This document shows positions 31,987 to 43,239 of a stretch of 64,000 bases of DNA, in pieces. The notes under the pieces were generated by a model. It was not told where the DNA came from and searched no databases. It saw nothing but the letters and a program-made list of their open reading frames with translations. The first letter of the stretch is position 1, and each line of letters opens with the position of its first letter. The stretch is from NCBI GenBank assembly GCA_963850255.1, contig CAWKLL010000028.1:75434-139433 (forward strand), given 5' to 3'. The DNA comes from J054 sp963850255. GTDB lineage: Bacteria > Pseudomonadota > Gammaproteobacteria > Steroidobacterales > GCA-2729495. A program made the translations under genes and the position numbers.

Positions 31987-32195
31987 AGTGTGTGCAGAAG
32001 AGTGCGAGGTAACTGAACTATTTATTTTGTTCTATGCTCTCGTAATAATAGAGCGAATACATAAACGCAACTTTTCAACAATTAGTTCGTGCTGCATTGC
32101 ATAGGAGTATCGAAAAGATACATGTATGCATAGATGGATGATAGTACCTAGCTAGTATCATCAAAATTTGATGCACAACAGCAACAACAAAAGAT

Positions 32196-35100
32196 CTACC
32201 TACTACCGGTAGTAAAAGTCGATTCCATTTCCTCTACTTCCTCCTCCATTTTCGCGGCTGCTTCAATACATGCTTGAGTGAAGTTGGTCTGATTGCCGGT
32301 CGGGATGGGTTCAGGATAGTCGTAGTCAGCTGTGCAGTTACACACAACGGGCCGACCTGCAGAACCACACGTATACATAATCTCACAGAGCGATCTGGTA
32401 CTCGAGTGGCAGCCAAAGATGTCATTCGCGTCGGCTCGGCACTCAATGTTCTGAAAGAGGTTCGCCTTGTCGTCCAGCTTCGGGATCAGATCGCCAACAG
32501 GAACAATATTCAAAGTGTGAGTATTGAGTTGCTCCTCGGTGAGGGGAGGATCAAAGGTTTCCCTCGAAAGCATCGCGTTTGGAGCTGACAATCCAACGGC
32601 GGCTACATCACTCTGAGCGCCAGTAATTAGGGCCAGGCCTCCACCTAGACATAAATAATGGAGATATCCGTGTGCATATTGTGAAATGGGAGCATTGCAA
32701 GAGATTAAAAAAATAATTAGACTCGTGAAGAGCATAATGTGACGGGAATTATCACTTGACTTAGTATTCCGTTGCCACGAAGAGTTAGTGTACCTAGCTA
32801 GCTAGGTAGAACAAACAGACTGACTTACCCAAACTATGCCCTGTAACCTGAATTGTAGTAAACTCAGTGTTCTCCTTCAAATACTTGACGAATTTGGTCG
32901 TCTCCTTGTAATAAGCAACCTTGCTGGTGCTGTCCGACTCGAGTGCATTCACAAATTTTACCATTTTGTGAAGTATGGGAGTCCAAACTTTACCAAGAGG
33001 CAACAATTCACGAAGGCCTTGGAATAGCGCTGCACCGAGCCAAAGTTGGGCGTCAGCCATAAGGTCCCATAGGGTGGCGGTTCCTCTGATGGTAACGACG
33101 GCGAAGTTCGGGACGTCGCGGAAGGTAATGAGCTTGTATGAGGCTGCGGATTGTGAGTACTCCGGAAAAACGGTTATAAATTCATCGATGACTTCTACGC
33201 TATCAGTTGCAACGCCTGCGCCAAACCATTGGTCAAGCAGAATCTGAGAGTCTGGCATCTTTACATATGCCAGATCGGCGATGAACGCTTCGTAGGAGGG
33301 AACGAGGACGAAAATACTATTAGAAAATTTCTAGTCGTTGTGAGACACTCGGGGACCAAAAAATCGCACCCACAGTTACTTACCAACATCGCTCAAGTCG
33401 ACAGCTTCGGCGCCGCCCGGAATTTCCAGCCCTTTCTTCAATTGGCACGTTGGGTAAGGTAGACTGGGTTGTCGCTCATACGCAAAGCCACTAACAAGAA
33501 GGTTATGAGCAGTGCCTTCCGTTTGTCCATCACTTGCAATGGAGCTCTTATCTGTCGTCGCTACAGCTCCAATAACAACTACTACATAGAATACGACCAA
33601 AAGCGAAAAGATCAGGTCCCAGAATCGACGGCTCTTATCATTTCCGATACCAACAATTCGGCTTAGACGCGACTTCGCTACCCATTCTTTCTTGGACTTT
33701 ACCCCAAGCAACCCGTTGTGTTTTAGTGTGTCTCCCTCAATTAGGCCTAAAGATCCAAAGTTCCCAATGCCCTTAAGGAGAAAGGAGGGACTTAAGAAGT
33801 TTTCGACCCCAGCAAAAACGCCCAAGAAAGCAAAAAGGATCGTCGATGGGACATTTTTTAAGAGTGCCATGTGAATAAGCGGCCAGAGATAGAGACAAAT
33901 AACTTCGAGGGCAATGAAGATCCAAGTAAAGGTTGCGGTTGGCTTGTTCAGCTTCCACGCCTCCCAAACTTGATAAATAGCAGAACTAACGGCTTCTTCT
34001 TCAGTTGCAGCGACGTCGTCTTCGTCGTTGTTTTCCTCCACCACGTCTTTGGGTGCAATATCATTGTACAGACGCCGAAGACGAAGGATAGACATCACCT
34101 CCGGAATGCAACATAAGATAATGACGGCGATAATAATGCCCAAAATTGCGCCAGACACACCAAACCATACCAACAACCCGGCTACAAGTAGGACGAAAAA
34201 AATGTTGCCGAGGATGGCACACACAAAGCTGGAAGTGGCCTCTTTCCTAGTGATTGCAGATGGTCCGGCCACAACCGGAATAGAAGCAGTTCTCCCTCCC
34301 ACGCAGAATAACTTCTCAAGCGACCACGCATTCTTTGTTATGAATGGGACTTTCCCCCGAACCTCATCAATTGTCCATTGACGCCTTGGTGGATCCAAAG
34401 GCTCATAAATGCAACCAAGGCACTTCAGCAGCGTAATTTTGGAGTATATAGAAGTTCTAACCATATGCGGCTCGACATCTGAATCAGTATAAGATCCATC
34501 CTCTGGCATCACCATATTCCCGTCTATCATGTAAAGCTCCCGTCTCACTCCACCCAAGCGAACTCTATAACCATGGATTATGGCGAGCTTAATCTTGCCG
34601 AATATGCCCAGATTCTTGTCCTTGACTTCTGGGTCCGCCTCACCGATCAGGTACAAACAAGCGCTCAGTTCGTAATAGATGACACACCCAGCGAAGAACA
34701 CCCAGAACAGTACGACGGTAGTAAACCACGTAATGAGAGATATACCCCACCAGTCATCTAATCTCATCATAAGCGTACAGATGAAGGTGAGCAGCGGGAT
34801 GCCGAGATACATGGTGAATGCCACCCAGTCCGTCACCACGACGCTCCAGTTGCCGAATGTGCGGAGGAAGGGATGTCCACTCCACGTATCGACAACGAAG
34901 CTCGTTGCGATGGACATGAACATGGAGAAGCTGTACACGAACACCGGAATGCTGAATATGATCGCGACGAATGCTTCAATCTGCAAGGCCCCCCCATGAA
35001 CCACACCGAGCGCTGTTGCCAAATCAATGAAGAGAAAGAGCAGAAGTACCAGGCCAAATATGAAGAGGAAACCACCCATGAAAATAGCGATAAGGCTGTA

Positions 35101-35505
35101 AGTCGCTCTGAGGAAAGTTAGGCCGTACGATGAATCGTTTGTCTCCTTGACGGTAACGTACATGTTCAAATTTTGGTCATCTCCAAAGTTAGACCCATTA
35201 TTACCAACGTTCTTAGCGGTGGCATGCTCTTGAAGTATGAACTGAGAGTTGGGCTGTTCGTAAATGCGGACATTGGACCGACGGAACCGTACCTCACTCG
35301 ACGGTGCCGGCAGGCTGAAATGATCCTGTACCCTGGGCATATTCCTCTCATTGACATTGGTTATTGACACCACGACGCTTTGGTTGTGCCTGGTCGTCCT
35401 GGCGGCGGACATCTCTGGCAGACCTGCCTCGTCAGTGTCAAAGATGTCGTCGGCCTCGCCCGCGGGTGCATCCTGCTCCCTATCGCCGTCGGCGTTGGAA
35501 GCCAT
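32196..35505 (-). CDS. Multi-pass membrane class 3 lipase (3 exons)
   Basis: The exons are 35505-33384, 33287-32829 and 32644-32196, giving 1,009 residues in matched phases. The first 700 residues carry an acidic cytosolic start and about ten hydrophobic segments in two clusters (130-310 and 440-660). The C-terminal 300 residues are a class 3 lipase: NFAVVTIRGTATLWDLMAD forms the oxyanion region, and the exon 2/3 join builds the nucleophile elbow GHSLGGG. VPVGDLIP supplies the likely catalytic Asp and GCHSSTR the likely His. The tail is acidic. It probably hydrolyses acyl lipids at a membrane surface; which membrane is not clear, since no plastid presequence is seen. The exon 2 acceptor at 33288 was chosen because it is the one that keeps frame with the donor. 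Confidence 0.8.
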
Positions 35506-36260
35506 CGTGCTGGTCGTCGAGGGTATTGCCGCCGGTGCCTTGCCTCTCTACATGTACGAGTATGTGTAGTAGAGAGAGTATGGGTCTTTGCGGATAAAAA
35601 GGCTCTCGCTCGGCCATGCGGATGGATAAAGGCGCGCGGTGCTGAAGTGCGGTGGTCGCGGTGGGTTCTCATCTGCTTCTCTAGTGGTCAGGCGTGCAGG
35701 AACCGAAAAACTCGCTCCGAAATTCGGTTCCAAATTCGGTTCCAAACGGCACCTGAACCCAGTGAGTTACACAACTTGTATGTAGATAGATACAAACAAT
35801 AAGAGTGTACAGTATTGTTCTATATAAGCGGTATTAACTGGAAGTTAGCTTGGTTTGTCGGTTTCGGCTGAAATTCAGCGAATCGAAAGCAAATCCGTAC
35901 CGAGTACGATTCACAAAAAGCATATTTTGGTTCCGGTGAGAAGCCCGAAACTGAATTCCAAGCCGAAGTTAAAGGACGATTCAACACGCCTAACTCGAAA
36001 ACTGATCGAAAGGGAAAGGTACTTACCGTAGCACATGAATCCGTACGACCATGGACGTACGAAGAGAAAGTTGCGCTTGCGTGCAGCACCGAATATGAGA
36101 ATTCGTCACATACGCCATTATTACATACCGTACATTACATACAAGATTCTCGAATTCGGGGACCCCCCTTTCGGAGTGGAACTAACTCTGCTGAATGACT
36201 GCTGGGATGCGCAACACGTCATTAACGCAATGAGGTCTCATTTCTCGACTGGTCAGGTCC
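35506..36260. other. Intergenic between divergent genes
   Basis: This 5' region is shared by the lipase and SelO genes. It contains a local tandem (AATTCGGTTCC near 35720-35745). No gene is seen. Confidence 0.55.
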
Positions 36261-38801
36261 ATGGCAAGTTCTTCCCTTCTCCTGCTCCGTACCGCCGCTG
36301 CCCGTACTCGTAGACTAGTCCCAGCGTCAACCTTTGCGTCCACGTCCCAGAAGCAGCAGCAGCAGATGCGACTGGTCCGTCCAGGAACAGCGGCGACCAC
36401 GATCGGTCTAGTCGCTGCAGCTGCCACCACGACCACGACCTTCCCGTCGTCCTACTATTACCGGTACCACTTTGGTGCACGTCCTGTATCAGCCTTTGCT
36501 ACCCCTTCTTCAGCACGACCTGCGTCAGCATTTTCTTCCTCAACAAGTAAAAGTACATCACGTAAAATGTCGTCCCCGAGCGCATCTGCCGCCGAGGCTG
36601 AGGCCGTAACAGCAAACGGCGCCAGCAACGGAGAAGAAGGAACGAGCAAGAAGCAGCAGCAATCCCATCCCCTCAACGCCCTCGCCAACAACTTCGATCA
36701 CACGTGGCTCAATCATCTCGACGCCGAGTCCGAATCCTCCAGGCGCAGTGCGATGATACACACTCGTCATTCCTCCATGGACGATCCTCTGTTCAACCGC
36801 TCCAAGCGTCCGGTGTTCGATGGTCACTACGTGGAAGTTCAGCCGACACCGCTGAAGAATCCTCGATTGATCCTTCACAGCAATGACATGGCCCGTCGGC
36901 TCGGACTTGGCGAGGAGGCTGTCAAATCCGAGGAATTTACCAAATTCTTTTCGGGAGATGTCACCGATGCCCTTGCCGGCCTATCTTCCACCACCGACGA
37001 GGAGCGATTCGGCGCCACTTGGGCAACTCCGTACGCGCTCTCCATCATGGGGACGCGCTACACGTCCAACTGTCCCTTTGGCACCGGAGATGGATACGGC
37101 GACGGTCGTGCCATTAGCATCGGCGAAGTTACCGTATCCCCGGAACATGCCGAACATCCCGCCTCGCCGCGATATGAGATGCAGCTAAAGGGTGCCGGAC
37201 CGACGCCGTTTTGTCGCGGTGCGGATGGTCGCGCCGTCCTCCGTTCGTCGATACGGGAATTCTTGGCGAGCGAGGCGATGCACCATTTGGGCGTGAAGAC
37301 TACCCGGGCACTGAGTTTGGTGGTCAGCGACGGCCCGGACGGCGATACGTCCATGAGGCCGTGGTATTCCGAAGACAGCAAGCGGAAGGTACCCAGCATG
37401 GACGATCCGCGATTGGCGCAGTACACCGATGCTCAGAAGCGTCAGATACTCGCCCAGCTTCAGGTGCAGGCGAGGGATAATCCTGATATCATGATTGAAG
37501 AGCCGTGCGCGATCACCTGTCGGGTCAGTCCTAGCTTTGTTAGGGTTGGACACTTGGATTTGTTCGCCCGAAGAGCCACCAAGGCTAGTGGTAAGGACGG
37601 GAAGCAGTACGATACGTCCACGCCAGAATGGGAGGCATTGGAGAAGCTCATATGGCATGCCGCGTATCGAGAGTTTCCAAAAACGGCCTATGATCCCTAC
37701 AAGGACAGTGATGATATTGGATCTGCTGCCAAGGCTCTGTTGAAGTGTAGTATGAATGGTATTGCCACAATGGTTGCGGGATGGATCAGAGTCGGGTTCA
37801 CGCAGGGTAATTTCAACGCCGATAACTGTCTAGTAGGCGGCCGTCAAATGGACTACGGACCCTTTGGATTCGTTGATGAGTACCATCCATTGTATGCCAA
37901 GGTAAGTTGTACCGTGGAATTGCCTTTATTCGGTCTTGTACTACTAGTACTTTTACCGAAAGTCGAATCTTACCCTATCCGTTGTTTCCTTCTTGTTCTT
38001 CTGTAGTGGACCGGCTCTGGGGAGCACTTTGGCTTCCTCAACCAGCCTCAGGCAGGATTCACAAACTTTGCCGTCATGGTAGAGAGCGTCTTGCCTGTTA
38101 TCTCTGCCCACTGCGGCGCCGAGGAGGCCAGTAAGTTCAAAGAAGAGCTCATGGCCGAAGGTGCGACGATATTTCAGGGCAAAGTTGATGAAGTATTCAG
38201 GGCCAAGCTCGGCTTCCATCCTACCGATGAGGCAGCCGACGAACTTTGGTCGGAGTTAGAGCCGCTATTCCGCGAGACGAGGGTAGACTGGACCATGTTT
38301 TGGAGACAGCTGTACGAGGTTGTCAAGCAGTTCCCCGTCACATCAGACGCATCGACGGATTATGGCGATATGCTGGAAGTACTCGTGGCCGATGATGGCA
38401 AGAGAGCAGGCTCAAGTCCATTCTACGAAGAGCTCTCCACGGAATCAAGAGCCAAATATCTAAAGTGGATTAAGGAATGGAGAGAAACGCTCGTTGCGTC
38501 GTATAAGGAGGATGGAGCTTCAGCCAAGGGAGTCGCCGCTGATGCTGCCACTGGCGAGGACATGTCCGCGGAGGAGAGGATGCGATTAGCCAATCCCAAG
38601 TATATTCTACGAGAAAGAACTCTGGTAGATGCCTATGGCAAGGCCGCCAATGGCGATGAGTACATGATAAAGGAGCTCCTTGATTTGGTAGAACATCCGT
38701 ATGACGAGGGTACTGATGAGCAATCTGAGAAATACTACCGAAGAGCTCCCGACGAAGCGCTCAAGGCAGGCGGTACTGCCTACATGTCCTGATCCTCGTA
38801 A
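36261..38801 (+). CDS. SELENOO: Protein AMPylase SelO, apparent selenoprotein (2 exons)
   Basis: The exons are 36261-37901 and 38007-38801, with a 105-bp GT-AG intron in phase 0. SelO is a mitochondrial pseudokinase-fold enzyme that transfers AMP from ATP to protein hydroxyl groups, linked to redox stress. An Arg/Ser/Ala-rich N-terminus of about 70 residues looks like a mitochondrial presequence. Family motifs seen are QLKGAGPTPFCRGADGRAVL, RSSIREFLASEAMHHLGVKT, the metal-site region NFNADNCLVGGRQMDYGPFG and a WTGSGEHFGFLNQPQAG segment. The frame reaches TGA at 38790-38792, followed by TCC TCG TAA. SelO proteins end in Cys-Ser-Ser or Sec-Ser-Ser three residues from the end, so this TGA most likely encodes selenocysteine (MSUSS, 811 residues). 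If TGA is a true stop the protein is 808 residues. Confidence 0.86.
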
Positions 38802-38867
38802 GCGCGTAGTAATGGATGCTTTTTGCTTGATGCGAATCAGTACGTCGCAAGAAGCATCACTACGCGC
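38802..38867 (+). promoter_or_regulatory. SECIS-like stem-loop just after the SelO stop
   Basis: GCGCGTAGT (38802-38810) pairs perfectly with ACTACGCGC (38859-38867), GATGCTT with AAGCATC inside it, and TGCGA with TCGCA further in. TGA precedes the 5' inner arm and AGA follows the 3' inner arm, the positions of the non-Watson-Crick core in SECIS elements. The upper helix is only about 5 bp, the apical loop lacks the usual AA, and it lies very close to the UGA. It may be a different hairpin, with the true SECIS farther downstream. Confidence 0.35.
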
Positions 38868-39581
38868 GAATACAAGCGATATTGTGGAGAAAACTATTGT
38901 TCTATCCTGGTAGCCGAGCACGGCCAGCCTACTCGAGAATGACGGACGAGGATTGCACTAATTGTCTTCATGCATGTCATGTATTGATACTATGCACAGA
39001 CTGTAGTGGCCCTGGTCCTGACATCGTGTAGGTTGCAGGTACTTTTTCGGTAGAAAAGTCAGATAATTCTAGGTAGAAATTTTCTAGTCTCAGCTATACT
39101 CGTCCCCCGACGACTGCGCAGCAGCTGCTACCATGGTACAGTTGATTGGCTGATGATTACGATCAGTGATTGATTCGATTACAGCACGGAATTACAGCTG
39201 TAGATCCGATTCGATTCCTTCGATTCGATTCTTCGATCGGGCACATGCATGTATCGCAAAAGAGTGCCCTGCTGGTTTTAGTCCGAGCGTAGAAGTTACA
39301 GTATGACGCGGCCGTGGCACATATTTTGTATGTGTTTTGCTTTTTTATGAAGTCTGAGAGTACAGTGTACCGGTAGGAGTATGGAGTGAGTCAAGTGTCG
39401 AGTCGAGTCGTATCGTTACCTTTTGAACCGAGACTTTTATGTGAAGCAGAAATATTTCAGCTTTACTAGGATCTCGTACATACAACTGCTCCATGCTCAT
39501 ATATTATAGGCAGTGCGGTTGAACCAAGGGCTAAAAAAGTTGACCGTTTGTATTTGCTCTTTTCAAGTGAGATTTCATGAG
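38868..39581. other. 3' flank of SelO and 5' flank of the BTB gene
   Basis: No gene is seen. GATTCGATT-type repeats lie at 39171-39236. The true SECIS, if present, should lie in the first few hundred bases; AATGACGGACGAGG near 38938 is one place to test. Confidence 0.5.
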
Positions 39582-40463
39582 ATGTCGTCATCATCAGAGA
39601 GCCTTCCCGTTTTTGGCCCATATGCAGCAGAAACTCTATTAGATCTTGGTCTCATCGACAACGCCAACACCGATAACTTCGACGTAGCAATCTGTCTGAC
39701 CGGAAAGGGACAAGATAGTCCTGTAATCGTGTACGCCCACTCAACTATTCTTAGGTCCAGAGCCCATGGGTTCTGGAGCAGGATGCATGTTACTGGTATT
39801 GGCACAACGCGTCCTATCAGAATCCATCTTCAAGACGTCGACGCAACAGCACTTTGTCGACTGCTGCGCTTCGTGTACGGAGGCGGGCTTCCAGACTTTG
39901 ACAACATGTCAAGGAGAGAAATGATAGACTTGCTGGTGGTGGCTGAGAGATTCACTTGTAACAACAAGTTCTGCACTTCAAAATGCGCCTGCAAGGAAAT
40001 GAAGTTAATTGCCGAGACAAAAATCACCTCATTAGGCTTCAGCATCGACAACGTGTGCGACTTTCTTCGCCTTGCACATGCGATGAAATGCTCAAAATTG
40101 AAATCGGCCGCTGTCGAATATTTAGTGCAGAACTACGAGTCTGTGTCGAAGACAGACAGGTACCGCCGTTTGATGCGTGCAAACGCCAAGAGCCCAGGGA
40201 TTGCAGATGATATAATTAGAGCCGCTATTCAATACGCACCAAATCGCGAGAAGAAGAGACCGAACTCAAGCAATCCTGGCAACAAAGGCCAGCGCCAGGA
40301 TGGTAAGAAGCGTCAGCGCCGCAAGGCATTGGGACGAGTACAGACTGTAGTCCAGCAGGAGATAGACGAGGTAGAGGATCTCGCTCGAAAAGCGAAGCTC
40401 ATGACAGATGAGCTGAGATCTGTGAAGAAGGACTTGGACCTTATAAAGTACGAACGAAGATAG
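39582..40463 (+). CDS. BTB/POZ domain protein
   Basis: A single-exon gene of 293 residues starts at ATG 39582 (MSSSSESLPVFGPYAAETLL); the open frame extends further upstream but without an ATG. Residues about 25-125 form a BTB/POZ domain: NFDVAICLTG, then VIVYAHSTILRSRAHGFWSR, IRIHLQDVDATALCRLLRFV and YGGGLPDF. A Cys cluster (CNNKFCTSKCACKEM) and a BACK-like helical region follow (NVCDFLRLAHAMKCSKLKSA). The C-terminus is basic (KKRPNSSNPGNKGQRQDGKK) and ends in a coiled coil. BTB proteins of this layout commonly serve as Cullin-3 adaptors or as dimerising nuclear factors; the basic tail favours a nucleus. The target is unknown. Confidence 0.8.
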   Translation: MSSSSESLPVFGPYAAETLLDLGLIDNANTDNFDVAICLTGKGQDSPVIVYAHSTILRSRAHGFWSRMHVTGIGTTRPIRIHLQDVDATALCRLLRFVYGGGLPDFDNMSRREMIDLLVVAERFTCNNKFCTSKCACKEMKLIAETKITSLGFSIDNVCDFLRLAHAMKCSKLKSAAVEYLVQNYESVSKTDRYRRLMRANAKSPGIADDIIRAAIQYAPNREKKRPNSSNPGNKGQRQDGKKRQRRKALGRVQTVVQQEIDEVEDLARKAKLMTDELRSVKKDLDLIKYERR

Positions 40464-40697
40464 CTTTCATGTACATCTATCTGTATCTTCAATCTCCAGA
40501 GTAAGAAGGTACTGTAGTTATGAGGTAACCCTTTGCAAGAAGAGAACTCGCGCTGGATGTGAAGTCTAAACTAGACATCTATGTATAATTTAGTAACAAA
40601 AATCTAAATACAAGTGACACCTATCCAAGCCCTTCATCTATCTATTCACAATGAATTGTGACGGTATCTGATCTCCTGTGCCACTTGACTTGTCTTT
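40464..40697. other. Short gap between convergent genes
   Basis: This 234-bp gap holds the two 3' UTRs. Nothing distinctive is seen. Confidence 0.5.
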
Positions 40698-42669
40698 CTA
40701 ATAGACTCGAGCAACAGGAGGTACGGTGGCACACTCCTCCTCATCCAGCGTGTAGTAATGGATGGGACGGTACTTCACATCAGTCTTGCCCTTATCCTCG
40801 TCGAAGTAGGCGACGGTGTGCTTCATCCACTCATCGTCGTTGCGATCGGGATAATCCTCGTGAGCGTGAGCGCCGCGGCTCTCCTTCCGCTCCTCGGCGC
40901 TGTGCATGGTGGTGGCGGCGTTGCCCAGGAGGTTGCGACATTCGAGCGTTTCGACGAGGTCGGTGTTCCAGATGAGAGACTTGTCGGTAACCTTGACGTC
41001 GGAGAACTTTTGGACGACGTCATCAATCTTGGTCTTGCCCTCGGCCAGGAGGTCGGACGTGCGGTAGACGGCGGCGTGCTCCTGCATGACGGCCTGCATG
41101 TCCGATCGGATCTCGGCGGTCGGCGTCGATCCCTCGGCGTAGCGGAGCCTGTCGAGATCGGCCACGGATTCCATCCCCGCGTCGGCTCCGGCGTCGGGGA
41201 CGGCATCGCCCGGCTTGGCAATGTCGGCAATGCGGAGGGCACAGGCACGGCCAAAGACGACAATGTCAAGGAGGGAGTTGGCACCGAGACGGTTGGCACC
41301 GTGGACGGAGGCGCAGGCCGATTCTCCGGCGGCGAAGAGGCCGGGTACGACCTCATCGTCCACGAAGTTACCAGTCGGAATCAAAGTTCGACCGGATCAC
41401 CTCACCAAGATGATTGGTCGGAATGCCACCCATGTTGTAATGGACGGTGGGCAGGACGGGAATGGGTTCCTTGGTAACATCAACGCCGGCAAAGATGGCG
41501 GCCGTTTCACTGATACCCGGGGAGACGCTCGGCTAGCAGATCGGCGGGCAGATGATCCAAATGCAGGTAGATGTGATCGTTCTTGGGCCCGACACCGCGT
41601 CCCTCCCGAATTTCCATCGTCATGGCCCGCGAACACCACATCCCTGCTGGCCAAATCCTTGGCACTCGGCGCGTACCGTTCCATGAACCGTTCGCCCTCG
41701 GAATTGCGCAGGATGCCACCCTCGCCGCGACAGCCCTCGGTTATGAGACAGCCGGCACCGTAGATGCCGGTCGGGATGGAACTGAACGAATTCGGCATCC
41801 TGATTGGCCAGCCCGGCGCGCATGGCCATGGCATTGCCGTCGCCGGTGCAGGTGTGGGCGCTGGTGCAGCTGAAGTACGGTCCGACCATACCCGCCCGTG
41901 GCCAGCACGGTATTCTTGGCACTTGAATCGCGATGGATGGTCCCGTCCTCCATGTTGAGGGCCGTTATGCCCGCGCACTGCCCGTCCGGGGTCATGATGA
42001 GATCGAGGGCAAAGTACTCGATGAAGTAGGTGGTGTCAAACGCGAGCGAGCGGCCGTACAGGGTGTGGAGCATGGCGTGTCCGGTGCGATCGGCGGCGCA
42101 CGCGCATCGGTGGGCCTGGCCGCCCTTGCCAAAGTCGAGCGACTGTCCGCCGAAGGCGCGCTGGTAGATCTTGCCGTCCTCGGTCCGGCTGAAGGGGAGG
42201 CCGAACTCCTCCAGCTCGAGGACGGCGGCGGGGGCCTCGCGGCACATGTAGTGGATGGCGTCCTGGTCGCCGAGCCAGTCGGAGCCCTTGACGGTGTCGT
42301 ACATGTGCCAGCGCCAGTCGTCCTCGGACATGTTGCCGAGGGCGGCGTTGACGCCGCCCTGGGCGGCGACGGTGTGGGAGCGGGTGGGGAACAGCTTGGA
42401 GACGCAGGCTGTTTTGAAGCCGGCTTCGGACAGGCCCATGGCGGCGCGGAGACCGGCGCCGCCGGCGCCGACTACCACGGCGTCGAATTCGTGATCTACG
42501 ATGGTGTAGTCGCCCTGGATTTGGGTTTGGGTCGATAGAGAGCGAGCGCGTGCTCGTGCCACGGCGGAAGACCTGGACGCATTGGTGGTAGTCCAGTAGT
42601 GCCAGTGGAGGCAGTGGAGGCAGCACTGCGCTTGATGCCCTGCTTGAGGGCAGATCGGAGGGCCAACAT
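40698..42669 (-). CDS. SDHA: Succinate dehydrogenase flavoprotein subunit, with frame breaks
   Basis: This is the flavoprotein of mitochondrial complex II, which oxidises succinate to fumarate in the TCA cycle and carries covalent FAD. ATG 42669 opens a presequence (MLALRSALKQGIKRSAASTA), about 656 residues in all. VVVGAGGAGLRAAMG is the FAD dinucleotide fold, and SHTVAAQGGVNAALGN carries the FAD-linking His. The C-terminal region is intact (ASVHGANRLGANSLLDIVVF; SRGAHAHEDYPDRND; the final WMKHTVAYFD and HYYTLDEEE). Frame changes are needed near 42609, 41885, 41785, 41640, 41515 and 41385, five of them within 530 bp. Protein between breaks is fully conserved (YFSCTSAHTCTGDGNAMAMR; SRAMTMEIREGRGVGPKNDH). 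They look like assembly indels in a GC-rich gene; a recent pseudogene is the alternative. Confidence 0.88.
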
Positions 42670-43239
42670 GCTCGAAACTGATCTACTGCCGATATGGTGA
42701 AAAAAAAGAATGCCGTCGTATCTATCTTGTCGTCAATTTCGTTATTATTTATTTCTCCTCCCGTTTTTGCTTTGACTACTAGTAGCTAGCTAGACGACTC
42801 GACTCTCTTTAGTTACAAGTCGCTGAGTAAGCGTATTATTGCACAGATAGATGGAGGTAATGCCAAGAAGGTGTACTAGTATTGGAAGATGGGTCAGACA
42901 TACCCATCCCTCTGCTGGCATCGGCAACAACCAAAGCAAGTCAGAGATCCAAAAACGGCGAAAGCCAGCAAAAGAGGCATTGCAAAAGGTGCGAAGGCGA
43001 AAATGCCGAAGGCAAACGAAAAAAGGCCTGATGACGCAGAGGCGAAGAAAACAGCTGGCTGGCTCTCTCGCCTCCGCCGGGACTACATGACTCATTGTTG
43101 AGATGACGACTCTTCATGCCTGCAGACCACCTCGCGTACGTCACCGCAGATTTTTCCTTGCTTTTCCCTCCTTCTTCGCTGACAGCTGTGCTTGTTCCTC
43201 CTCCACAACCCCCCTTTTTCTGTTTTGTTGTCGGTAACC
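42670..43239. other. Intergenic between divergent genes
   Basis: Promoter region of SDHA on the left and of the small plastid protein on the right. Open frames near 42850-43100 are basic low-complexity sequence without support. Confidence 0.5.

Noticed and set aside
40758..41477. 239-residue plus-strand frame opposite SDHA
   Set aside because: Antisense shadow of the conserved SDHA C-terminal region.
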